Below, piece after piece: positions 27,505 to 36,289 of a stretch of 64,000 bases of DNA. The notes under the pieces were generated by a model. That model did not search any database and was not told the DNA's origin. It worked only from the letters and a program-made list of their open reading frames with translations. The position numbers were made by a program, and so were the translations under genes. How positions within the stretch are numbered: position 1 is the stretch's first letter; the number at the start of each line of letters is the position of its first letter. Source of the stretch: Segniliparus rotundus DSM 44985 (GTDB taxonomy: Bacteria > Actinomycetota > Actinomycetes > Mycobacteriales > Mycobacteriaceae); the NCBI RefSeq assembly GCF_000092825.1, contig NC_014168.1:248001-312000 (forward strand). The letters run 5' to 3'.

Positions 27505-29337
27505 ATGTTGGCTGGACTGGCTTTCGGCTCGGAGATCAAACGGTTCGGCCGCAGTCGGCTGACCCGCGCCGCAATCGTCGTGCTCGCCCTCTTGCCGTTG
27601 GTGTACGGGGCGCTGTACCTGTGGGCGTACTGGGACCCCTTCGGCCATGTGAACAAGATGCCGGTCGCGTTGGTCAACGCCGACCGGGGCGCTGTCGTCT
27701 CCGGCCAGCGGATCAACGTCGGGGATGAGATAGCCAAAAGCTTGACGCAGGACGGCGGCCTGGAATGGCATGTGATGAGCCACGAGCAGGCGCGCGGCGG
27801 GGTCGACCACGGCAAGTACTACTTCATGTTGGAGCTGCCGCCGGACTTCAGCGAGGCAGTCGCCTCCCCCGTGACCGGGCAGTCGAAAAAGGCCGAACTG
27901 ATCGCCGTTTACAACGACGCCAACAACTACATCTCCTCCAATATCGGCCGCACCGCTGTCGACCAGGTGCTGACCGCTGTGTCGACCCGGATCTCGGGGC
28001 AGGCGGTCAACCAAGTGCTGTCCGTTGTCCTTTCCTCCGGCTCGGGGATCAAACAGGCCGCGGACGGGGCCAGGCTGCTCGCAGACGGGGCGGCGCAGGT
28101 CGACGACGGCGCCGCGCAGCTTTCCGCCGCAATCGACAAAGCGACCGATCCGATCCTCGCCGTCGGCAAAGCCGCCTCGGCCGTCGGCGGCGACACCGAA
28201 CAGCTCCAGCAGGCAGCCGTCGCGCTGCGCCAGGCGAATGCGCAGATCGGCGGCATCGCAAAGGCGCAGGACGGGGCAGCCGCCTCGCTCGCCGGGGTGA
28301 TCGACCAGCTCTCGGCGAGCGACGACCCCGCCGCGAGGAGCTCGGCCGAAACATTGCGCGGTGTGCAAAACCAGCTCCACGAGCACCAATTCACCCCGCA
28401 GATCCGCCAACAGCTCACCGACGGCGAGAACGCCGCGATCTCGCTGACCGAAACGCTGCGCTCACCGGGCAGCCCGCTGCGCTCGGCCCTCGACCAGCTC
28501 GGCGGCAAAGGGCGGGACCTCACGGACAAGCTCGCACAGTTGCGCGCCGGGGCCGAGCGGCTGAAATCGGGCACCGCGCAGGTGCGCGGCGGGTCGTCCG
28601 AGCTCGCGGCCAAACTCGCAGACGGTGCTGGCCAGGTCCCCAACTGGACGCCCCAGCAGAAGGACGCCATCGCCGACACCATTGGCGGCCCGGTCCACTT
28701 GCGCGCCTCGCACCTGAACGCCGCCCCGAACTTCGGCACCGGCATGGCCCCGTTCTTCCTGACGTTGGCGCTGTTCTTCGGCGCGATCGTGCTGTGGATG
28801 GTCTTCCGGCCGCTGCAAAACCGCGCTATCGCGGCGCAGGCCCCCGCTTTCCGGGTGGCGCTCGCCAGCTATCTGCCCGCCGCCCTGATCGGGATATCCC
28901 AGGCGGTCGTCCTGTACTGCGTGGTGCGCTTCGGCCTCGGGATGCGCGCCGCGCACCCGGTGGCCATGTTGGCGTTCATGGCGTTGGTCTCGTTCGCGTT
29001 CGTGGCCCTGACGCAGTCGGTCAACGCGCTCCTCGGCCCCGCGGTGGGCCGAGTGCTGGTGATGGCGCTGCTCATGGTGCAGCTCGTCAGCGCTGGGGGC
29101 ATGTACCCGGTGGAGACCACGTCGAAGCCGTTCCAAGCGCTGCACCGGTACGACCCGATGACCTACGGCGTCAATGGGCTGCGCCAGCTCGTTCTGGGCG
29201 GTGTCGACAGCAGGCTTTGGCAGGCGGTCCTCACGCTCGCCGCCATTATGGCGGGCGCGCTGGCGGTCTCGTCTGTTTGCGCGCGGCGCAACAGGCTCTG
29301 GAACGCGAGCAGGCTGATCCCGGCGATCAAGATGTAG
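27505..29337 (+). CDS. YhgE/Pip-family membrane protein
   Basis: A 610-residue protein. An N-terminal helix (IVVLALLPLVYGALYLWAYW) is followed by FGHVNKMPVALVNADRG, the start of the YhgE/Pip extracytoplasmic domain. A long helical region at about 160-385 contains repeated Ala-rich elements such as ADGARLLADGAAQVDDGAAQLSAA. The C-terminal five- or six-helix ABC-2-type module begins APFFLTLALFFGAIVLWM and has VQLVSAGGMYPVET. Relatives include phage-infection protein Pip and exporters for type VII-linked substrates in Firmicutes. Substrate unknown. It converges with the glycosyltransferase over 18 bp. Confidence 0.85.
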   Translation: MLAGLAFGSEIKRFGRSRLTRAAIVVLALLPLVYGALYLWAYWDPFGHVNKMPVALVNADRGAVVSGQRINVGDEIAKSLTQDGGLEWHVMSHEQARGGVDHGKYYFMLELPPDFSEAVASPVTGQSKKAELIAVYNDANNYISSNIGRTAVDQVLTAVSTRISGQAVNQVLSVVLSSGSGIKQAADGARLLADGAAQVDDGAAQLSAAIDKATDPILAVGKAASAVGGDTEQLQQAAVALRQANAQIGGIAKAQDGAAASLAGVIDQLSASDDPAARSSAETLRGVQNQLHEHQFTPQIRQQLTDGENAAISLTETLRSPGSPLRSALDQLGGKGRDLTDKLAQLRAGAERLKSGTAQVRGGSSELAAKLADGAGQVPNWTPQQKDAIADTIGGPVHLRASHLNAAPNFGTGMAPFFLTLALFFGAIVLWMVFRPLQNRAIAAQAPAFRVALASYLPAALIGISQAVVLYCVVRFGLGMRAAHPVAMLAFMALVSFAFVALTQSVNALLGPAVGRVLVMALLMVQLVSAGGMYPVETTSKPFQALHRYDPMTYGVNGLRQLVLGGVDSRLWQAVLTLAAIMAGALAVSSVCARRNRLWNASRLIPAIKM

Positions 29338-29355
29338 CCGCCGTTCGCCGCGGGC

Positions 29356-30540
29356 TCAGCGCCCGTTCGCCGGTCCGACCAGACCCGACACCAGTTCGCC
29401 GCGCGCTGCCGCCTCAAGGACTTGCCGCACGCCCGCCGCGGTCTGGGCCCAGCTGAACTCGCGCGCCCGCCTGCGGGCCTTCTCGCCCAAGGCCTCGCGT
29501 TGCCGGTGGTCGCCGATCAGGTCGCGCACGACGCGGGCGAGGTCCTCCGGCCCGTCGACCAGAACCCCCGTGACGCCGTCGAGGATGGAGTCGGTCAGCC
29601 CGCCGCTGCCGGTGTACCCGACGGTGGGCACGCCGTGCTGGGCCGCTTCGATCACCGCGAGCCCCCAGCCTTCGGCGAGGGAGGGCATGACGTGCAGCCA
29701 GGCGCGGGCGAGGACTTCATGTTTGCGCGCCTCGTCGACGCGGCCGTGGAACACGACAGCGTCCGCGACGGCGAGCTCGTCCGCGCGGCGGCGCAAATTG
29801 TCCGCCCACCAGCCGTCCCCGACGATTTCGAGCCGCAACTGCGCGAGCCCGTCCGCGCGCAGCGCCGCCAACGCGTCCAGCACGTCCTCCACCCGTTTGT
29901 GCGGCACGAGGCGGGTGAGCACGCACAATGTCGGCTGCGCGCTGCGAGTCGCGGGGCCGCCGACGGGCGCGCCTGCGGGCACCCGGTCGACTCCGGCCCG
30001 GACCACGGCGGCGCGTTCCCGGTCGACGCCGAGCCGCACCAGGCCCTCCAGAGACGGGAGCGAGACAGTGAGGTACTGGGCGCGGCGGTGCACCCAGGGC
30101 GAGACGACAGACTCAAGCCACCAGCCGAGCGCGCCGAGCAGGCGGCCAGCCACCGGCCACTGCTCTTTGTGGCAGTGGTGCACGAGCACCACCACCGGCG
30201 CGCGGGTGGCCAACCGGGCGAAAAACCCCATCCCGTTGTGCGTGTCGACAATGACGTCCGGGCGGAATCCGGCCAGGGGGCCGATCCCGATCCTGGCCAA
30301 GGCGAGCGCGGCGAGCGCCCTCGGGTACACCGTGAGCCTGCCGCCGCCTCGGGAGAACCGCATGCCGTCGCGCGTCTCGGAGCGCGCCGAGCCGCGGTGG
30401 CGCGCGGTGCGCACGACCACCTCGACGCCCTCGCTCGCGAGCCGTTCGCCGACCCGCTCCAAGTACTGCTCGCTGCCCCCGCCCTGCGGATGGGTGGTAT
30501 CCCGCCAGCTCAAGAGCAGGACTTGGGTAAGCTGAGCCAT
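29356..30540 (-). CDS. GT4-family glycosyltransferase (Rv0225 homologue)
   Basis: A 394-residue GT-B transferase. It begins QVLLLSWRDTTHPQGGGSEQYLE. The C-terminal nucleotide-sugar domain has TRLVPHKRVEDVLDAL, the E-x7-E type motif in PSLAEGWGLAVIEAAQHG, and GYTGSGGLTDSI. Start ATG 30540; a GTG at 30549 would add three residues. It is divergent from a methyltransferase whose start is only 1 nt away. Rv0225/Rv0224c have the same arrangement in M. tuberculosis. Probably acts on an envelope glycolipid or lipoglycan. Confidence 0.85.
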   Translation of the reverse strand: MAQLTQVLLLSWRDTTHPQGGGSEQYLERVGERLASEGVEVVVRTARHRGSARSETRDGMRFSRGGGRLTVYPRALAALALARIGIGPLAGFRPDVIVDTHNGMGFFARLATRAPVVVLVHHCHKEQWPVAGRLLGALGWWLESVVSPWVHRRAQYLTVSLPSLEGLVRLGVDRERAAVVRAGVDRVPAGAPVGGPATRSAQPTLCVLTRLVPHKRVEDVLDALAALRADGLAQLRLEIVGDGWWADNLRRRADELAVADAVVFHGRVDEARKHEVLARAWLHVMPSLAEGWGLAVIEAAQHGVPTVGYTGSGGLTDSILDGVTGVLVDGPEDLARVVRDLIGDHRQREALGEKARRRAREFSWAQTAAGVRQVLEAAARGELVSGLVGPANGR

Positions 30541-30541
30541 A

Positions 30542-31342
30542 ATGGTCACCGAGCCTAACGCAAAGATCTGTCAAGACGCTGTCAGGTCGGCCCTCGCCGA
30601 AGGCGCCACACTGCGCAGATCCTTCGGGCTGCTGCGCGCGTTCCGCTTCGAATCCTCCGACCCGGACCAATTCTACGATCCGCTCGCGCAGGACTGGCTG
30701 CGCATTCTGCTCGCCGCGTGGCGGGCGTGGCGCCCGGAGGCCGAGCTTTCGGCGCTGCGCGCGCTCGACGTCGGTGGGGCGGAAGGCCGCTCGGCGGTCC
30801 TGCTCGCGGACATTGTGGAGCGCTCTGTCCTGGTGGACGCGGACCCCGACGGTTGCCGGGAGGCCTTGGCCTCGGGCGTGCCCGTCGTGCGCGGGGACGG
30901 GCAGCGCCTGCCCTTCGCCGACGCGACGTTCGATCTCGTCGCCTCCTCCAATGTGGGCGAGCACGTCCCCCAGCCGTGGCGCCTGGCCGACGAGCTGCTG
31001 CGCGTCACCCGCCCCGGCGGCATGGCCGTCTTCTCGTACACCGTGTGGCTGGGCCCGTTCGGGGGGCATGAGACCGGGCGGTGGCATTGGCTGGGCGGGC
31101 GCTACGCCGCGCGGCGGTACGCCCGCGCGCACGGGCGCCCGCCGAAGAACCTGTTCGGCGTCTCGTTGTTCGCGGTGAGCGCCGCTGACGGACTGCGGTG
31201 GGCGCGCCGGCTCCCGCCGGGGGCTGTCCTGCTCGCGGCGCTGCCCCGGTACCATCCGCGCTGGGCGTGGTGGCTGGTGCGGCTGCCCTGGCTCAGGGAG
31301 CTGCTCACCAGCAATCTGCTCCTCGTGGTGGGCAAGCGGTAA
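30542..31342 (+). CDS. SAM-dependent methyltransferase (Rv0224c homologue)
   Basis: A 266-residue class I methyltransferase. SAM motif I is ALDVGGAEGRSAVLL, followed by VLVDADP, GDGQRLPFADATFDLVAS and EHVPQPWRLADELLRVTRPGG. An unusual C-terminal region rich in Arg/Trp and Leu (YHPRWAWWLVRLPWL) may attach to the membrane. TAAGCT lies 8 nt before ATG 30542, so the mRNA is probably leaderless or nearly so. The pairing with the GT4 gene is conserved with mycobacteria. The target is likely a cell-wall glycan or lipid. Confidence 0.85.
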   Translation: MVTEPNAKICQDAVRSALAEGATLRRSFGLLRAFRFESSDPDQFYDPLAQDWLRILLAAWRAWRPEAELSALRALDVGGAEGRSAVLLADIVERSVLVDADPDGCREALASGVPVVRGDGQRLPFADATFDLVASSNVGEHVPQPWRLADELLRVTRPGGMAVFSYTVWLGPFGGHETGRWHWLGGRYAARRYARAHGRPPKNLFGVSLFAVSAADGLRWARRLPPGAVLLAALPRYHPRWAWWLVRLPWLRELLTSNLLLVVGKR

Positions 31343-31395
31343 CGACTGCTCACAGCAGGCGCCGGTGGCTGCGCCACCCAGCCGTCAAGGCTAGA

Positions 31396-33270
31396 ATGAC
31401 GTCGACACATACTCGTCCACGTCCTACACATGGGGGCACCTTGTACGACACGCGCGCGGCCCGAAGGTCTTTTGACATCGGCATTCTTTCGTTGGGCATC
31501 CCCATTGACGGGCAGGAGGCCCCGAAAGACCTCGCCCACGCCCGCAAGGCTTTCGATTTGGCCTCGCGGCAAGATCCCACGATGAGCGACGCGTGGCTCG
31601 GCCTCGCCACGACCCTGGCCCAAGCGCAGGAAGAGCTCCCCGGCGAAATCGTCCTGCGGCTGTACGAGAACGGCGAGCGCAACCTGTTCGCCGAGCACCG
31701 TCGGCTCGGCTTGCCGCCGCGCACCTTGGGCGGGCGGTTCTCCACCGGCCTCTACATCGACTACCCGCTCACCGACTGGAACGAGATCCAGGTCGCCAAG
31801 GCCTCGCTTTTGATTCGCGAGCGCAGCCACGACGAGGCGGAACAGCTGCTCAAAGACCTGCGCGAGCGCACAGGCGGCAAGCTCGCGATCGTCGATTACG
31901 TCACTGGCTTCCTGTACTACGGCGCGCAGCTGTGGCCCGACGTGCTGGTGGCGTTGCGCGAGTCGGATGGGTGGAGCGACCGTTACCTCGCCTCCGGGGC
32001 GGACCTCATGGTCGGCTCGTCCTGCGCGCAGCTGGGCCTGTTCAGCCAAGCCGTGCAACGTTTGGAGCGGGCCGAGTCCGGGGTGATCCCCGCCGCGCAG
32101 ATCGCCGCGAAGTACAGCCGGGGACTGGTGCTCCGCGAACAAGGCGAGGCGGAGAAAGCGCGCGCCATTTTCGAGGAGATCTATGCGCGCGAGCCCGGCT
32201 TCGAGGCGAATAAGCGCGCCATGCAGGAGCCGACCTTCCGCATCGTCACCACCACGCCGGAGCGCATCGCGTTGCGCGCCAACAGGTGGGACCCTTCCTC
32301 CGCGCCGTCCGAGGACGAGATCAAGAAGAAGGAAGCCGCCGCAGCCGAGGAGAAACGTTCCGCCGAGAACGAGATTTTGCTCGCCGAGGCACAGCAGGAA
32401 CTCGATCTGCAGATCGGCATGAGCGGGGTGAAGCAGCAGGTCGCGAGGTTGCAGGCCACCGTGCAGATGGCTCGTTTGCGCGCGGAGAAGGGCCTCGGCG
32501 GCGGCCAGGCGAAAAGCCAGCACCTCGCCTTCACCGGCCCTCCTGGCACCGGTAAGACGACCATCGCCCGCGTGGTCGCGAAGATCTACTGCGGTTTGGG
32601 CCTGCTGAAGACGGCCAACGTGCTGGAAACCAGCCGCAAGGACTTCGTCGGCGAACACCTCGGCTCCACCGCGATCAAGACCACGGCCCTGATCGACCGC
32701 GCGATGGACGGGGTGTTGTTCATCGACGAGGCGTACACGTTGCTCCAATCGGGGCTTTCCGGCGGCGACGCGTTCGGCAAGGAGGCCATTGACACCCTCC
32801 TCGCCCGGATGGAGAACGACCGCGACCGCCTCGTGGTCATCATCGCCGGGTACGACAACGAGATCGACCGTTTCCTCGCCGGGAACGAGGGTCTCGCGTC
32901 GCGGTTCGCCAAACGCATCCGGTTCGACTCCTACACCCCGGACGAGCTGGGAAGGATCGCCGAGTTCCAGGCCAAGCGCCGCGACGCGGTCATCACGCCG
33001 GACGCGATGCGCGAATTCATCACTCAGACCCAGCGCCTGTACGACCAGACGAAGATCTCGTCGAGCGGCCAGGAAATGCGCTTGGTCGACCTTGCGGGCA
33101 ATGGCCGTTTCGTGCGGAACGTCATCGAGGCCGCCGAGGAGGAACGCGAGTTCCGGCTCACCCAGAGCGGCGTCGATCCCGCGGACCTGACCGAGGAAGA
33201 CCTCATGAGCATCACCGCCGAGGATTTGCGCACCGCGATGAGCAGCGTCATCGCCGCGAACCGGCTCTAG
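31396..33270 (+). CDS. eccA: EccA-type AAA+ ATPase of type VII secretion
   Basis: A 624-residue cytosolic ATPase. Residues 1 to about 300 are a TPR-like substrate-recognition domain (DLAHARKAFDLASRQDPTMSDAW and later helical pairs). A charged linker leads to the CbxX/CfqX AAA+ domain with Walker A GPPGTGKTT at about 380, Walker B GVLFIDEAYTL, and the arginine region GLASRFAKRIRF. EccA handles EspC- or PE/PPE-type substrates. No eccB-eccE genes are in the window, so this copy stands alone. Start ATG 31396 with AAGG upstream. The last 25 bp of the gene recur at 36788. Confidence 0.9.
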   Translation: MTSTHTRPRPTHGGTLYDTRAARRSFDIGILSLGIPIDGQEAPKDLAHARKAFDLASRQDPTMSDAWLGLATTLAQAQEELPGEIVLRLYENGERNLFAEHRRLGLPPRTLGGRFSTGLYIDYPLTDWNEIQVAKASLLIRERSHDEAEQLLKDLRERTGGKLAIVDYVTGFLYYGAQLWPDVLVALRESDGWSDRYLASGADLMVGSSCAQLGLFSQAVQRLERAESGVIPAAQIAAKYSRGLVLREQGEAEKARAIFEEIYAREPGFEANKRAMQEPTFRIVTTTPERIALRANRWDPSSAPSEDEIKKKEAAAAEEKRSAENEILLAEAQQELDLQIGMSGVKQQVARLQATVQMARLRAEKGLGGGQAKSQHLAFTGPPGTGKTTIARVVAKIYCGLGLLKTANVLETSRKDFVGEHLGSTAIKTTALIDRAMDGVLFIDEAYTLLQSGLSGGDAFGKEAIDTLLARMENDRDRLVVIIAGYDNEIDRFLAGNEGLASRFAKRIRFDSYTPDELGRIAEFQAKRRDAVITPDAMREFITQTQRLYDQTKISSSGQEMRLVDLAGNGRFVRNVIEAAEEEREFRLTQSGVDPADLTEEDLMSITAEDLRTAMSSVIAANRL

Positions 33271-33285
33271 CCGGCTGCGCGCGGG
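33246..33285 (+). repeat. Direct repeat copy A: 3' end of eccA
   Basis: Forty bases spanning the last codons (VIAANRL), the stop codon and 15 bp after it. They recur at 36788-36827 with 38 of 40 bases identical. The two copies bracket the five-gene toxin cassette. Confidence 0.85.
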
Positions 33286-33534
33286 ATCTTCGCGTCAGGC
33301 TCGGCGGCCAGGCCGATCAAGACCGGAAAAAACACTCTTGCCGGCGCGGGAGTCCGCGCTGGTCTTCGCCCGCGGCCACGAGCGTCCACGCCGGCCCGTG
33401 GGCACGTCGCGCGCCGCTCGGGTTCACCCCCCAGGGGGAAGGGGCGCCGGAATCGCTGGGGCGATCATGCCGACCGCTTTGTTCAGCCTTTCTTGTGCGG
33501 TGCCAGGTTTTGGAAAAATCATCAGCCCGTTTGG

Positions 33535-33563
33535 TTGCGGGTTTTAGGGCGTCTGGATATGCT
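33535..33563 (+). promoter_or_regulatory. Candidate promoter of the toxin-immunity cassette
   Basis: TTGCGG (33535-33540), a 17-bp spacer and TATGCT (33558-33563) lie 44 bp before the first cassette gene. The remainder of the 33271-33607 gap carries copy A of the repeat and otherwise nothing recognisable. Confidence 0.5.
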
Positions 33564-33607
33564 CAACACGATATACGCGGTGGTCGCGACAATTTTGGAG
33601 GAACCTC

Positions 33608-33922
33608 ATGGGTGGTTCGCTTCGCTCGGACTCGGCGGAGCTTCGCGCCGTCCAACAGCTCGTGAGCGGCATTGTGGACGAGATGCGCGTGGGGTTCGAC
33701 GGGTTGGCGCAGCACGGGGACCAGCTCTTGGAGGGGTGGATCGGTGTGGCGGCTTCGAAGTTCCGTGCGCCGTGGGATGAGTGGAAGCAGGGCTGCAAGA
33801 CGGTGGTGGACGCTTTGGAGGCCGAGTCCGGGCTTTTGGGCGAGTCCGCCGATGAGTACGACCAGCAGGAGGGCGTGAACAGCGACAGCCTGGCGAATGT
33901 CGATGTGAGGTACAACTGGTGA
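33608..33922 (+). CDS. WXG100-like protein A of the toxin cassette
   Basis: A 104-residue helical hairpin protein. The first helix begins DSAELRAVQQLVSGIVDEM; the turn reads GWIGVAASKFRAPWDEWKQG, in which W-x-G is WIG; the second helix follows (CKTVVDALEAESGLL). A TTGGAGGAA site sits 6 nt before the ATG. The C-terminus ends NVDVRYNW. WXG100 proteins dimerise and escort type VII substrates. The stop overlaps the next GTG start. Confidence 0.82.
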   Translation: MGGSLRSDSAELRAVQQLVSGIVDEMRVGFDGLAQHGDQLLEGWIGVAASKFRAPWDEWKQGCKTVVDALEAESGLLGESADEYDQQEGVNSDSLANVDVRYNW

Positions 33923-34218
33923 GCGGGATGGGCGAGGAGTACCGCGTGGAACTCGACCAGCTTCTCGCGCATGTCGAGCGGTGCGAGGAGTTCGACAAGA
34001 AAGTCGAGGATTGGCTCGACCAGATCGACGCGGCCATCGCCCGTCTGCACACGAGCTGGTCGGGCGAGGCCGCTGCGGCGCAGCGCGAGCAGCACGACCG
34101 CTGGGTCGCTGGCGCGCGGGAGATGCGGGACGCGCTTGCGAGGCTCAAAGATCAGGCGGCGGCGGATCATGGGCGTTACGCGGGGCTGATCGGGCATCAG
34201 CGGGGTATGTGGCCGTGA
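33919..34218 (+). CDS. WXG100-like protein B of the toxin cassette
   Basis: A 99-residue protein of the same fold: helix LDQLLAHVERCEEFDKKVEDW, turn LHTSWSGEAAAAQREQHDRW (a clear W-S-G), then a second helix. Protein A and protein B probably pair, as EsxA/EsxB do. GTG start overlapping the stop of A; its own stop overlaps the GTG of the toxin gene. It likely also binds the N-terminal region of the toxin. Confidence 0.85.
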   Translation: MSGMGEEYRVELDQLLAHVERCEEFDKKVEDWLDQIDAAIARLHTSWSGEAAAAQREQHDRWVAGAREMRDALARLKDQAAADHGRYAGLIGHQRGMWP

Positions 34219-35735
34219 GCCCCGATCCGGTTTTGTCGGTGTCCCCGCCTGATTTCAGCCGCGCGGGGCAGATCGTGCGTTCCGCGTTGGGCGGGGGCTC
34301 CTCGGGTTCTGGCGGGGAGATCGCCCCGGCGTTCTTCGACCTGGTGATGGACTTGAAGACCACGAAAGGCCTGGCGGGCACGGACGCGTACGCACACGAA
34401 TGGAATAACCAGTTCTACCGGCCCGCTTTGATCGGGGACACGGGCGGCGCGGGCAAGGGCGGCGGCCTGATGGACGCGGCGACCGTCGCATTGAACGCCA
34501 TGGGGATGCTCTCGGATCTGCTCGTGTACTCGGGGATCAACCACGCGCTCGGGGACGACCCGGACGCGCCCGCGTTCCCACCGGGCACCCACGAGGTGAT
34601 CCCGGTGCCGTTCGTCCCGGACGCGCAGGGCCGCACAATGCAGGCCGCGCCGGGGTGGTGGCCGATCATCGCCGGGATGCTCACCGGGCAGGAGTACCCG
34701 GACGGGGACGTGAGCGCGCTCAGAAACCTCAGGGACCGCTACAAATCCACCGCGACCGCGTTCCGCAGCGGGACAGCGGCCCTGGACCAAGCATCCGCGC
34801 TCGTGCAGCAGCAGCAAGCCCCGGAGGTCGCTGGGGTGGTGAACTGGCTGGGGATCGTGAAAACCCAGCTTTTGGACGTGGCGGACGGGTTCGACGTTCT
34901 CGGCGACGGCTGCGCGCAGTTCGCGCAGCACGTCCAGAGCGCGCGCGACGAGGTGAACAAGAAAGCCCAGGAAGAGCTGGGGAACATCGCGGAGACGGAG
35001 ATCATCTCCGCTGGCCTGGCGGGGGCCACCCTCGGCGTCTCCGAAGTGCTCGGCAACTACCGGCTCTACAAGCGCGCGAAGGAGCTGGCCGAGTTCGTCA
35101 AAACCCGGTTGAGCGCAGAGCGCATCGCCCAAGAGCTGCGTGACGCGTTCAGCCCCATGGCCGCAATCGCGGGCGGCCCAGCCGCCCAAGGCGTCGGCAA
35201 GCTCCTCCCGCTGTTGAACGCGATGCCCGCCATCTACATGCCCGAAGGCGCCGCCGAAGCCGCCGCCATCGGCTCAGCGTTAGGCCTCGACCGCCTCGTC
35301 ACGCACATGACGCGCCGCATGCGCCCCAACGCCGCCACCGAACGCCAGGTGTACGAGAACGCGGTCTCTGAGAGCATGAACGGCAAGGAGTACTGGCAGA
35401 GCGGCGCGAACAAAAATATCCTCATCCCCAAGGACGGCAAATACCCCCCGGAGATCACCAACCTTCCCAAAACCGACAACGGGAAGTACTACCAAGGCGC
35501 GGACGGCACGCTGTACCCTGTGAACACGCAAATCCATATCGGACACATCAAGTACAGCGAATGGGCGAGGCTTCGAAACGACGCTATAGCTAAAGGCTGG
35601 ACCGAACGCCAGCTTCAGGAGTACATTCAGAACCACAAGCTCTATCAGATCGAGGACGCGTACGGCAATCTGAGCCACCAGTACGAGGCCCCCATCCCTT
35701 CCGTGGCCGAGATTTTGAGAGAGAACCCGCAATGA
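34215..35735 (+). CDS. Type VII polymorphic toxin with C-terminal GH-E nuclease domain
   Basis: A 506-residue protein from GTG 34215. The N-terminal part (1 to about 330) is helical: SPPDFSRAGQIVRSALGG, a WXG-type stretch around ALRNLRDRYKSTATAFRSG, a coiled region with QSARDEVNKKAQEELGNI, and a hydrophobic Gly/Ala segment. The C-terminal toxin (about 395-506) reads TQIHIGHIKYSEW with Gly-His at 443-444, LQEYIQNHKLYQIED, and NLSHQYE with His488 and Glu491. The spaced Gly-His, Ser-His and Glu residues are the signature of the GH-E branch of HNH/Endo VII nucleases. It would cut DNA or RNA in a target cell. The next gene is the likely immunity protein. Confidence 0.8.
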   Translation: MSPDPVLSVSPPDFSRAGQIVRSALGGGSSGSGGEIAPAFFDLVMDLKTTKGLAGTDAYAHEWNNQFYRPALIGDTGGAGKGGGLMDAATVALNAMGMLSDLLVYSGINHALGDDPDAPAFPPGTHEVIPVPFVPDAQGRTMQAAPGWWPIIAGMLTGQEYPDGDVSALRNLRDRYKSTATAFRSGTAALDQASALVQQQQAPEVAGVVNWLGIVKTQLLDVADGFDVLGDGCAQFAQHVQSARDEVNKKAQEELGNIAETEIISAGLAGATLGVSEVLGNYRLYKRAKELAEFVKTRLSAERIAQELRDAFSPMAAIAGGPAAQGVGKLLPLLNAMPAIYMPEGAAEAAAIGSALGLDRLVTHMTRRMRPNAATERQVYENAVSESMNGKEYWQSGANKNILIPKDGKYPPEITNLPKTDNGKYYQGADGTLYPVNTQIHIGHIKYSEWARLRNDAIAKGWTERQLQEYIQNHKLYQIEDAYGNLSHQYEAPIPSVAEILRENPQ

Positions 35736-36289
35736 CTAATAACATCGACGTACACAGCCGAGACAGCTTGCAGCAGACCCCGTTGCACATCAGCGTCGGT
35801 GACATGTGGGAACCGGGCGATCGTACCCCGTCAGTAGATCAGCTCATCGCAGCCGGGGCCGACGTGAACGCACGCGATCAGTGGGGGCGTACCCCGCTTC
35901 ACTACGCCAGCCATAGCGACCGAGCCGACGCGGTGGCGGCGCTTATCGCAGCTGGTGCCGATGTGAACGCCCGAGACAACGGAAACTGGACCCCACTGCA
36001 TGCAGCCGCAGCCCGAGGCTGCACAGCTGTGGTCAAGTTACTCCTTGACGCGGGAGCCGAAGTGGAGCCTATTGACAGCCAAGGGGAGACACCTTTGTCA
36101 AGAGCCATCACAGCGAAGAGCGGTGTACCGGAAGAAGTGATCAAACTGCTGCGTGAGCGTGGTGCTAATCCGTGGCGTAAGAGCGGTCGGCACAGCCCTC
36201 TGAGCGCTGCCCGAGCCCACACGAGCGGTTATCACTTTCAGGAGATCAAAGAGGCATTTGCGGACTTGCCGGATGAGGAGCCGAAGTGA
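35732..36289 (+). CDS. Ankyrin-repeat protein, probable immunity to the GH-E toxin
   Basis: A 185-residue cytosolic protein with three or four ankyrin repeats: TPLHISVGDMWEPG then LIAAGADVNARDQWGRTPLH, ALIAAGADVNARDNGNWTPLH, and LLLDAGAEVEPIDSQGETPLS. There is no signal peptide. Start ATG 35732 overlaps the toxin stop (ATGA). Ankyrin proteins are common immunity partners of polymorphic toxins. GC content looks lower than in the flanking genes, consistent with recent exchange of the toxin tip and its antidote. Confidence 0.78.
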   Translation: MTNNIDVHSRDSLQQTPLHISVGDMWEPGDRTPSVDQLIAAGADVNARDQWGRTPLHYASHSDRADAVAALIAAGADVNARDNGNWTPLHAAAARGCTAVVKLLLDAGAEVEPIDSQGETPLSRAITAKSGVPEEVIKLLRERGANPWRKSGRHSPLSAARAHTSGYHFQEIKEAFADLPDEEPK

